A DNA stretch of 47,180 nt from Opitutia bacterium. Its GTDB lineage: Bacteria > Verrucomicrobiota > Verrucomicrobiia > Opitutales > Opitutaceae. The translations under genes and the position numbers were made by a program. The DNA is taken from NCBI GenBank assembly GCA_947472765.1, contig CANJCM010000033.1:1-47180 (forward strand). Reading direction: 5' to 3'. The notes beneath the pieces were generated by a model that had not been told where the DNA came from, searched no databases, and saw nothing but the letters and a program-made list of their open reading frames with translations. The first letter of the stretch is position 1. Each line of letters starts with the position of its first letter. Shown piece by piece: positions 34,438 to 41,322 of this stretch.

Positions 34438-34509
34438 GTAGGGCTGGCGCTCGTCGCCAGGCCTGATCTTTCGTTCGAATAGAGGCCCGGCGGTGAACGC
34501 CGGCCCTAC
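34438..34509. repeat. two-hairpin inverted element (TAGGGC type)
   Basis: GTAGGGCTGGCGCTCGTCGCC faces GGCGGTGAACGCCGGCCCTAC across about 25 nt. It starts 3 nt after the esterase stop codon. Same family as 171-239. Confidence 0.75.
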
Positions 34510-34544
34510 GAAGCCGGCCCCGTCCACCTGCCTCCGTCGGCTTT

Positions 34545-34614
34545 CTCCGCGTCCCCGCGACTCCGCGTGAACCTGGTTCGGGTCCTTCGCGGCTTGGCGT
34601 CTTTGTGCTTAATC
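34545..34614. repeat. CTCCGCG-type dispersed repeat, copy 2
   Basis: Second copy of the element at 33310-33384, in the same orientation, on the other side of the esterase gene. It shares a 24-nt identical core and the end GCTTAATC. Confidence 0.8.
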
Positions 34615-34668
34615 AGGACTGAAGCGGGAAAGGTTGTTCCTAAGGCCTTTCGCCGGCCGGAGACCGGC

Positions 34669-34703
34669 CTACTCACTACCCGCTACTCGCTACTGTCTAC
34701 TTC
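34669..34703. repeat. degenerate heptanucleotide array (CTACTCG units)
   Basis: Five exact-length 7-bp units: CTACTCA, CTACCCG, CTACTCG, CTACTGT, CTACTTC. The last unit contains the stop codon of the glutathione peroxidase gene, which is on the minus strand. Confidence 0.85.
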
Positions 34704-35239
34704 TGCGCCAGCGCGGCTTCGACCGCCTTCACCATTTCGCGCGAATCGGGTTCCACGTCGGAATCGAAGCGGCGGAGGATCTTTCCGTCGCGGCCAATGA
34801 GGAACTTCGTGAAGTTCCAGCCGATGTTCCCCGGGAACGGCGAACCCTTGCCGGCGAGCGCAGCATAGAGCGGATGACGCCGCGAACCGTTGACCTCGAT
34901 TTTGTCGAGTAGAGGGAAGGTGACGTGAAAGGTCGACGAACAGAAGGTTTTGATCTCTGCGTTCGTGCCGGGCTCCTGGCCGCCAAACTGGTTGCACGGT
35001 ACACCGATCACCGTGAGGCCCTGCTTCTGGTACTTGTCGTAGATTGCCTGGAGCCCCTGATACTGCGGGGTGTAACCGCACTCCGAGGCCACGTTGACGA
35101 TGAGGAGCACGCGGCCCTTGAAGGTCGCGAGCGAGCCGTCGTTGCCGTCGATGTCGCGGACCGGAATCTCGAGGAGGGATTGGGCGGAAGCGGACACGGT
35201 GAGAAGCGCACACAGCGCCAAGAGCGGGAAGAAGCGCAT
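34697..35239 (-). CDS. exported glutathione peroxidase (Cys type)
   Basis: Thiol peroxidase of the glutathione peroxidase family, which reduces hydroperoxides; bacterial Cys forms often use thioredoxin. The ATG at 35239 gives a signal peptide (MRFFPLLALCALLTVSASA), so the enzyme acts in the periplasm, unlike most bacterial homologues. The mature part has the active Cys C54 in NVASECGYT, Q88 in FNQFGG-type context (NQFGGQEPG) and the late WNF of the catalytic tetrad (IGWNFTKFLI). The product has 180 residues, the family length plus the signal. The longer upstream frame starts in non-conserved sequence. It is divergent from the dehydrogenase-aminotransferase pair. Confidence 0.92.
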   Translation of the reverse strand: MRFFPLLALCALLTVSASAQSLLEIPVRDIDGNDGSLATFKGRVLLIVNVASECGYTPQYQGLQAIYDKYQKQGLTVIGVPCNQFGGQEPGTNAEIKTFCSSTFHVTFPLLDKIEVNGSRRHPLYAALAGKGSPFPGNIGWNFTKFLIGRDGKILRRFDSDVEPDSREMVKAVEAALAQK

Positions 35240-35428
35240 GCCGAAGGCTGGTCCCGCTCGGCCCGGCCTGTCAACGAACGGGTCCATTTGCATCATCCGA
35301 GAAATGGATTTCCGTCGGTTCTTCATGGTGTCCGGCGCGCTGACGCACGACTGTGCTGCTCGCGGCCATTTATCAGTTTGCTTCTCCAATCCCGCGCACA
35401 GTAATCAGACCTCTCCTTTTTTGTACCC

Positions 35429-36712
35429 ATGGACGGCACCATTAAAATCGCATTGATTGGCGCAGGAATGTTCGGGGGCGACGTGCACGCCCGCGCTTAC
35501 GCGGACCTGCAGCGGGCCGGCATCGCGCCGCAGCTCGGACGCGTCGGCCTCGACGAGTGGACCCGCCAGTTCGCCAACATCAAGTTCGAGCTCGTCGCCG
35601 TCGCGACGCGTTCTGAAAAATCGGCCAAGCTGGCGCAGGATAACTTCCGCACCTGGACGGGTTACACCCCAAAGGCCTACTTTGGCGCCACGCCGTGGAT
35701 CGATGTGCTCCGTGATTTCCCGGACCTCGACGTGATGGCCGTCGCCACGCCGGACAACCTCCACACTGAGGTCGTGCTCGCAGCCCTCGAGAAGGGCGTA
35801 CACGTCATCACCGAGAAGCCGATGTGCCTCTCGATCGAGGAGGCGGATCAAATCATCGCGACCGCGAAGAAGAAGAACCGCGTCGTCGCGGTCGACATGC
35901 ACAAGCGTTACGACCCGGATCACCTCCGGATTCGTGACGACATCCAGAACCGGATCGGCGCCCCACTCTACGGCACCGCGTATCTCGAGGAGCCGCTCGA
36001 AGTCTCACTCAGCACCTTCAAGTGGGCCGAGCAAAGCGATCCGTTCAGCTACGTTGGGCCTCACTGGACCGACCTCATTTACAGCTACTACAAGAGCAAG
36101 CCTGTCTCCCTCTCCGCCGTCGGCCAGAAGAAGCGGCTCGTCCGCAGTGGGATCAACGCCTACGACGCCGTCCAGGTGCGCGTGGAATTCGAGAACGGGA
36201 TGAGCATCAACTTTCACAACAACTGGGTCACGCCGTCCGACTTCGAGGGCCCGGTCAACCAGGGCCACGAAATCGTGGGCGCCGACGGCAAGGTCGAGAG
36301 CGACCAGCAGTACCGCGGGTTCCGTTTCTGGAGCAAGGGCGGCGGCAGCCGGACCTCGAACAACCACTTCACGCGCGACGTGAAGCGGCCCGACGGCTCC
36401 AAGGTCTATGTGGGCTACGGCGTCGACAGCCTGACCGTTGGCCTCGTTGCGATTTGCCGGATGAAGTACCTGCAGGAGTCGCGCGATGCCGTCGCCGCAA
36501 TTTATCCGACGGCCGAGGAAGGCCGCATCACCGTCGCGCTGGTCCACGCCGCCGCCATCGTACGCGATCTCAACTTCAAGTACCTCTCCGAGGGCAAGGG
36601 CGCCCCGGTCACCGCGCGCTTCGGCGCCGACGGCATCACCATCGTCGATCCCTGCCGGGCGGCCGAAGGCATCGACAAGGTGTTCCAGAACATCTATCGC
36701 CAGCCCATCTAA
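35429..36712 (+). CDS. Gfo/Idh/MocA-family dehydrogenase
   Basis: NAD(P)-dependent sugar or cyclitol dehydrogenase; cytoplasmic, with no signal. The product has 427 residues. The Rossmann motif is IALIGAGMFGGDVHA (about 6-20), the catalytic Lys motif EKP is in GVHVITEKPMC, and a KRYDP segment follows (VVAVDMHKRYDPDHLRI). The C-terminal beta-sheet domain has WTDLIYSY and NFHNNWVTPSDFEGP. It is 45 nt upstream of a class III aminotransferase on the same strand, suggesting that a hydroxyl is oxidised to a keto group and then aminated, or the reverse in breakdown of an amino sugar or amino cyclitol. The exact substrate cannot be told. Confidence 0.88.
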   Translation: MDGTIKIALIGAGMFGGDVHARAYADLQRAGIAPQLGRVGLDEWTRQFANIKFELVAVATRSEKSAKLAQDNFRTWTGYTPKAYFGATPWIDVLRDFPDLDVMAVATPDNLHTEVVLAALEKGVHVITEKPMCLSIEEADQIIATAKKKNRVVAVDMHKRYDPDHLRIRDDIQNRIGAPLYGTAYLEEPLEVSLSTFKWAEQSDPFSYVGPHWTDLIYSYYKSKPVSLSAVGQKKRLVRSGINAYDAVQVRVEFENGMSINFHNNWVTPSDFEGPVNQGHEIVGADGKVESDQQYRGFRFWSKGGGSRTSNNHFTRDVKRPDGSKVYVGYGVDSLTVGLVAICRMKYLQESRDAVAAIYPTAEEGRITVALVHAAAIVRDLNFKYLSEGKGAPVTARFGADGITIVDPCRAAEGIDKVFQNIYRQPI

Positions 36713-36757
36713 GCCGCCCTCTCATTCGTATCTTCAGTTCAAGCACTCCACTTCGCC

Positions 36758-38137
36758 ATGGGTAAAGAATTCAGCATCACTCCGACCAACGTTCCGAAGG
36801 TCGAAACGAAATACCGCCGCATCGCCACCGCGATCCCGCATCCGGACTCGGTTCCCACGCTGGAGAAGCTCCGGCAGTTCGAGCCCATCTCCATGCGCGG
36901 CCAGCCCCCAATCGTGTGGGATCGCGCCGAGGATGTCTCGATCTACGACAAGTACGGCAACAAGTGGCTCGACTGGAGCTCCGGCGTGCTCGTCACGAAC
37001 GCGGGCCACGGCCCGGTGGAGATTCGCCAGGCCATCATCGACCAGGTGAACAGCGGCTTGCTCCACAACTACGTTTTCCCGAGCGAAGAACGCTCCCAGC
37101 TCGCCGAGATGCTCGTCGGCCTCGCCCCGCAGGGCCTCCAGAAGGTGTTCCTCCTCTCCACCGGCTCCGAGGCCACCGAGTGCGCCATCAAGCTGGCGCG
37201 CACCTACGGCATCAAGCAGGGCGGCAAGAAGAAGATCGGCATCGTCGGATTCGAACGCGGCTTCCACGGTCGCACCCTCGGCTCGCAGCAGGCCGGCGGG
37301 ATGGCCGGCCAGAAGTCGTGGATCGTCAATGAGGACCCCGCGATCATCAACGCACCCTTCCCGGACGGCTTCTGGCAGCAGGATGTCAGCTTCGACACCT
37401 TCCTGAAGTACCTCGCCTCGCGCGGGCTCGAGCCTCAGAACGTCGCCGGCATCATCATGGAGTCGTACCAGGGCGTCGGCCCCGACTTCGCACCCGTCGC
37501 CTACGTGCAGCACATGCGCCGCTGGTGCGATGAGAACAAGGTCGTCCTGATCATGGACGAAGTGCAGGCGGGCTTCGGCCGCACCGGGAAGTTCTGGGCC
37601 TTCGAGCACTACGGCATCACCCCGGACATCATCTGCTGCGGCAAGGGCATCAGCAGCTCGCTGCCGTTGTCCGCTGTGATCGGCCGCACCGAGATCATGG
37701 ACCAGTACCCGCCGGGCTCGATGACGAGCACGCACACCGGCAACCCGGTCTGCGTCGCGGCCGCGATGGCGAGCCTGAAGAAAATCACCAAGGAAAATCT
37801 CACCGCCAACGCGGCGAAGCTCGGCGCGATCCTCCTCCCGGCGCTGCAGGCGCTGAAGGCGAAATATCCGCAGGTCATCGGTCACGTCACCGCGACCGGC
37901 CTGGTCGGCGGCCTCCAGATCACGGTCCCCGGCAAGAAGGAGCCGAACCACGATCTCGCCCACCTGATCATCGAAAAGTGCTACCAGAAGGGACTGCTCT
38001 TCTTCGCGCCGGTCGGCGCCTGGGGCCAGACTGTGAAGATCTCCCCTCCGCTCACGATCACCGAAGAGGCGCTCCGCGACGGTCTCGCGGTTTTGGCCGA
38101 AGCGATCGCCGAGGCGGTGGCGGCGGCCAAGGTCTGA
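36758..38137 (+). CDS. class III PLP aminotransferase
   Basis: Transfers an omega-amino or similar group to a keto acid; cytoplasmic. The product has 459 residues, as in GABA/ornithine-type aminotransferases. Visible are YDKYGNKWLDWSSGVLVTNAGH, the PLP phosphate loop STGSEATECAIK, FERGFHGRTLGSQ, the Asp motif LIMDEVQAGFGRTG and the PLP lysine K296 in CCGKGISSSLP. It is most like GABA-type or sugar-keto aminotransferases of the class. It forms a pair with the upstream Gfo/Idh dehydrogenase. A GC-rich hairpin follows 29 nt after the stop. Confidence 0.9.
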   Translation: MGKEFSITPTNVPKVETKYRRIATAIPHPDSVPTLEKLRQFEPISMRGQPPIVWDRAEDVSIYDKYGNKWLDWSSGVLVTNAGHGPVEIRQAIIDQVNSGLLHNYVFPSEERSQLAEMLVGLAPQGLQKVFLLSTGSEATECAIKLARTYGIKQGGKKKIGIVGFERGFHGRTLGSQQAGGMAGQKSWIVNEDPAIINAPFPDGFWQQDVSFDTFLKYLASRGLEPQNVAGIIMESYQGVGPDFAPVAYVQHMRRWCDENKVVLIMDEVQAGFGRTGKFWAFEHYGITPDIICCGKGISSSLPLSAVIGRTEIMDQYPPGSMTSTHTGNPVCVAAAMASLKKITKENLTANAAKLGAILLPALQALKAKYPQVIGHVTATGLVGGLQITVPGKKEPNHDLAHLIIEKCYQKGLLFFAPVGAWGQTVKISPPLTITEEALRDGLAVLAEAIAEAVAAAKV

Positions 38138-38166
38138 CGTCCCGTCGGTTCGACGTCTGCCAATTG

Positions 38167-38192
38167 CGGGCCGGCCTTGGCGCCGGCCCGTT
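38167..38192 (+). terminator. terminator-like hairpin after the aminotransferase gene
   Basis: CGGGCCGGC pairs with GCCGGCCCG across CTTGGC and is followed by only three T, so termination may be partial. Confidence 0.55.
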
Positions 38193-38213
38193 TCGCGAAG
38201 GCAGGCCGCAATA

Positions 38214-38315
38214 GACGGTGCGGGCACCGTCCCGCCATGGATTGCTTCGGGAGAGGACGAGAAAACGGATTCGGAATGATCCGCCGACCATGGAGGGCGG
38301 GTGCCCTCACCCGCC
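38214..38315. repeat. two-hairpin inverted element (CCATGGNGGG type)
   Basis: The left arm (38214-38240) holds the hairpin GACGGTGC / GCACCGTC and ends CCGCCATGG. The right arm (38288-38315) starts CCATGGAGGGCGGGTG and folds with CACCCGCC. The arms face each other across 47 nt. The layout matches the elements at 171, 11455, 34438 and 45397. Confidence 0.7.
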
Positions 38316-38443
38316 GTTTTCGTTCCAACCGCCCGGGGTGTGTTCGCACGGACAGAGTGACCTCGCTTCGCTGTCTTTTGCCTCCCGCCGGGCCTTCACC
38401 AAAAATCCGTTGCGCCGTCCACTTCCGCCCAATTCGATGCGCC

Positions 38444-38947
38444 ATGGCCATGCGCTGTTTACCGTTGCTCGCGATCGCGGCCGGCCTGTTTGTCACCGCG
38501 GGTTGCCACACGAAAACAAAGGTTCCAAACGACAGCGGGTACGCGGTGCCCGCCTCGGGAGCGGAAGTGGCGACGATCACGGGCTCCCGCCGCCGGCCCG
38601 GCTTCCTCGCCGAGGATCACCTCGGTTACGTGCTGCTCGTGGATAGCAAATTCGTCGGCGACGCGGCGAAGGCCTGGAATCAACCGCTGAAGATTGCCGC
38701 GGGCCGCCGCATCATCACCGCCGAATACCGCAATGGCACCTTTACCGCCCGGGCTGACCTCGTGCTCGAGGCCAAGCCCGGCGCCACCTACCAATTGAAA
38801 ATCGTGAATGGCACCGAAGGCGGAGAAGGGAAACGCTTCAACGACTTCTGGATCGTCGACGCCCGCTCCGGCGGGCTCGTGACCGACGTCTACCACGCGG
38901 AAATCTCCGGGAACACGGCGCCGTACAACCCGTTTTCGGTGTACTGA
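38444..38947 (+). CDS. lipoprotein of unknown function
   Basis: A 167-residue predicted lipoprotein. The ATG at 38444 (an ATG two codons later is also possible) gives MAMRCLPLLAIAAGLFVTAG followed by Cys in a TAGC lipobox. The mature domain is rich in beta strand, with segments LGYVLLVDSKFVGDA, AAGRRIITAEYRNGTFTAR and KPGATYQLKIVNGTEGGEG that recall a PEGA-like or carboxypeptidase-regulatory-like beta sandwich. I recognise no named family. The tail FSVY is at the extreme C-terminus. It is monocistronic as far as can be seen. Confidence 0.75.
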   Translation: MAMRCLPLLAIAAGLFVTAGCHTKTKVPNDSGYAVPASGAEVATITGSRRRPGFLAEDHLGYVLLVDSKFVGDAAKAWNQPLKIAAGRRIITAEYRNGTFTARADLVLEAKPGATYQLKIVNGTEGGEGKRFNDFWIVDARSGGLVTDVYHAEISGNTAPYNPFSVY

Positions 38948-39004
38948 CGCCATCGTCCGGGTCGAAAAAGCCCCGGACGGACCCGCCGACCGACCGCCTT
39001 CTTG

Positions 39005-39850
39005 ATGTCCCAGCCCCTCTCCGAACTCTTCCGCACCGCCTTCGTCACCGGGGCGGGCACCGGGCTGGGCCGTGCGTTCACCGAGATGCTGCTGGCGGAC
39101 GGCGTCCGCGTCTGGGGCACCTCGCGGGATCCCTCCCGGCTCGCTCCCCTAGCGACGGCGTCCGACGACCGGTTCACCCCGGTCGCGCTGGAACTCGCCG
39201 ACGGCGCGGCGGCGGAGGCGACTCTGCTCGCGGCGGATCAGGCGGCGGGCCGATTCGATCTCGTAATCAACAACGCGGGCTACGGCGTATTCGCAGAGTT
39301 CGCGACCGCGGACTTCGCGGTCTGGCAGCGCCAGCTCGAGGTCATGCTGATCAACACGGCGCGGCTCTCGCATACGGCGATTCGGCGGTTCCGCGACCCG
39401 GTGCGCGCCGGGCGGCCGGCCACGCTGGTGAACATCTCCTCGCTGGCGGCGCAGTTTCCGCTGCCGTTTCAATCCGCGTACAACATGTGCAAGGCGGGGC
39501 TCTCCGCGCTGAACGAGAGTCTGATCGATGAGCTCAAGGGCACGGGCATCGTGGTGATCGACTTCCGGCCCGGCGATTACCGGACGGATTTCGAGGGCTC
39601 CGTGCAGCGTCCCCAGCGAACGACGACGCCGGCCATGCAGCGCGCCTGGGCGGCGTTCGAGCGGATGATGGCGAGCGGACCGGAACCGGCCGGAGCGGCG
39701 GGGGATCTGCGGCGCGCGCTGCTGCGGCAACGGAGCGGAACCGTGCGGACCGGACGTTTCTTCCAGGCGACGGTGGCTCCGTTCATCGCGCGGCTCGGAT
39801 CGTCGGGCCTCCAGCGGCGGATTCGCGCCCGCTATTTCGATCTCCCGTGA
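39005..39850 (+). CDS. short-chain dehydrogenase/reductase
   Basis: A 281-residue cytoplasmic NAD(P)-dependent oxidoreductase of the classical SDR type. The start ATG at 39005 follows a TTG; the protein opens MSQPLSELFRTAFVTGAGTG. The cofactor motif TGAGTGLGRA is at about 16-25, NNAGYG at about 89-94, the active Ser lies in NISSLAAQF, and the active pair Y159-x3-K163 is in YNMCKAG. The last residues overlap the next gene (GTGA), so it is translated together with a glycosyltransferase of the diacylglycerol-sugar type. It may reduce a lipid or sugar intermediate for that enzyme. Confidence 0.88.
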   Translation: MSQPLSELFRTAFVTGAGTGLGRAFTEMLLADGVRVWGTSRDPSRLAPLATASDDRFTPVALELADGAAAEATLLAADQAAGRFDLVINNAGYGVFAEFATADFAVWQRQLEVMLINTARLSHTAIRRFRDPVRAGRPATLVNISSLAAQFPLPFQSAYNMCKAGLSALNESLIDELKGTGIVVIDFRPGDYRTDFEGSVQRPQRTTTPAMQRAWAAFERMMASGPEPAGAAGDLRRALLRQRSGTVRTGRFFQATVAPFIARLGSSGLQRRIRARYFDLP

Positions 39851-41085
39851 CCGTCCCCGGCCTGCCCAAGATTCGCATCCTCGTCCTCACGTCCAGCACC
39901 GGCGGTGGTCACGATGCGCGCGCGGAGGCCTTCGCGGAGTGGTGCTTCCAGTTGTATCAGCACAACGTGGACGTCCGCATCGAGCAGATGCTCGAGAAAT
40001 CCTCGGTGGTGAACCGGGCCGGCGTGCGACTGTACAACCGACTCCAGCTTTCCGCCCCCTGGGTGCACAAGGTTTTCTACGCGGTGGTGGAGTTGCTGAG
40101 TTACCTCAACCGGCGGCGGGTCACGTTCGGCGCGGAGTATTATGTGCAGGTGCTCGAGGAGTACCGGCCGCATCTCGTGCTCAGCGTGCACGACTGTCTG
40201 AACCGCGGATACTTTCAACTCGCGCGCGAGGTGCTCGGAGCCGACCAGGTGCGCTGCGCCACCTATTGCGGCGAGTTTTCCGGCGGCTGGGGCTATTCGC
40301 GCAACTGGATCGAACCCACGGTCGATCGCTACTTCTCGCGCACGCCGACAGCGAACGACTACGCCGTGAAGAAAGGCATCGCCCGCGAGAAGACCCGGGT
40401 GCGCGGCTACCTCATGCTGCCGAAGGCGCACCTCGAGGAGTTCTCGATTCCGGAGCGGCGGGACTTCCGGGTGAAGCAACTCGGCCTCGATCCGGATCGG
40501 TTTACGGTGTTCCTCGCGACCGGCGGGAACGGCGCGAACAACCATCTCGAACTCCTTCCGGTATTGCTGAAGCACGCGGCGCGCGTTCAGGCGATTATCA
40601 TCTGCGGCAAGGACAAGGAGACCTACAACAAACTCGTCCACTGGCGGGCGACGCACCCGGAGTTCACGTGTCACCTTGAGGGGTATTCCGACATCGTCCA
40701 CCTGCTGATGCAGGCCAGCGATGCGATCGTGACCCGTGGCGGCACGACGACCTGCGCCAAGGCGCTGCACTTCCAGTGTCCGATCATCTTCAACGCCTTC
40801 GGCGGCATCATGCCGCAGGAGGAACTGACGTGGAAATTCTTCCGCAACGGCGCGGACTCGCAGAAGATTGAAAATGCCGGCGACTTCGCGCGAATCATCG
40901 ACGGCTGGCTGGCGGACCCGGCGGGCTATAGCCGGGCGAGGGAAAAATTCCTCGCGCTGCGCTACGTGGAGGATCCGACCGTGCTAATCGAGGAACTCGT
41001 GGGCCTCGCCGGCGAAGTCGGTGGCGGCACCGTCCCCGCGCGGCCCTTCCCACGTGGGCCCGTGGGCTCGCCGAGACTGTGGTGA
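39847..41085 (+). CDS. GT28 / MGDG-synthase-like glycosyltransferase
   Basis: Predicted membrane-associated transferase that moves a hexose from a UDP-sugar to a lipid such as diacylglycerol. The product has 412 residues. The N-terminal domain opens with ILVLTSSTGGGHDARAEAF, the glycine-rich signature of the MGDG-synthase/UgtP group. The C-terminal nucleotide-binding domain shows FLATGGNGANNHLELL, YSDIVHLLMQASDAIVTRGG and a CPIIFNAFGG segment, with the MurG-like TRGGTTTCAKA. The start codon is GTG at 39847, inside the stop of the upstream SDR gene. A repeat block follows the stop codon. The sugar and the acceptor are not known. Confidence 0.88.
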   Translation: MTVPGLPKIRILVLTSSTGGGHDARAEAFAEWCFQLYQHNVDVRIEQMLEKSSVVNRAGVRLYNRLQLSAPWVHKVFYAVVELLSYLNRRRVTFGAEYYVQVLEEYRPHLVLSVHDCLNRGYFQLAREVLGADQVRCATYCGEFSGGWGYSRNWIEPTVDRYFSRTPTANDYAVKKGIAREKTRVRGYLMLPKAHLEEFSIPERRDFRVKQLGLDPDRFTVFLATGGNGANNHLELLPVLLKHAARVQAIIICGKDKETYNKLVHWRATHPEFTCHLEGYSDIVHLLMQASDAIVTRGGTTTCAKALHFQCPIIFNAFGGIMPQEELTWKFFRNGADSQKIENAGDFARIIDGWLADPAGYSRAREKFLALRYVEDPTVLIEELVGLAGEVGGGTVPARPFPRGPVGSPRLW

Positions 41086-41111
41086 TCGTCCGACCGCTGA
41101 GTCCGGAGACT

Positions 41112-41301
41112 GAACCGCTAATTGACGCTGATGGGACGCTGATTTCGGCAATCTCCCAACCTTTGAACCACTAACTTCCACTAACCAGACACTAACTTCG
41201 AACTACGAGCCCTCGGCTCGGATTAGTGAAAAGTTAGCGCCAGTTAGTGGTGCCCCGGCTCGGGATCGGATTAGCGACCCATTAGTGCCGATTAGCGGTT
41301 C
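41112..41301. repeat. TTAGYG triple-hexamer repeat block B
   Basis: Second block of the family at 21325-21663. Reverse modules start near 41112 (CGCTAA kind) and 41164 (CACTAA kind); forward modules start near 41219 (mixed TTAGTG/TTAGCG) and 41267 (TTAGCG kind). The outer pair (41112-41132 with 41281-41301) and the inner pair each face one another, so the block is a nested inverted repeat. It fills the gap between the convergent glycosyltransferase and hydrolase genes. Confidence 0.85.
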
Positions 41302-41322
41302 ACCTCATCCGCCCATCAGCGG

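Larger units (their letters stand above)
38138..38443. other. 306-bp gap with hairpins and an inverted element
   Basis: Between the aminotransferase and lipoprotein genes: a terminator-like hairpin at 38167-38192, a two-hairpin inverted element at 38214-38315, and about 130 nt that may hold the lipoprotein promoter. No gene is supported. Confidence 0.6.
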
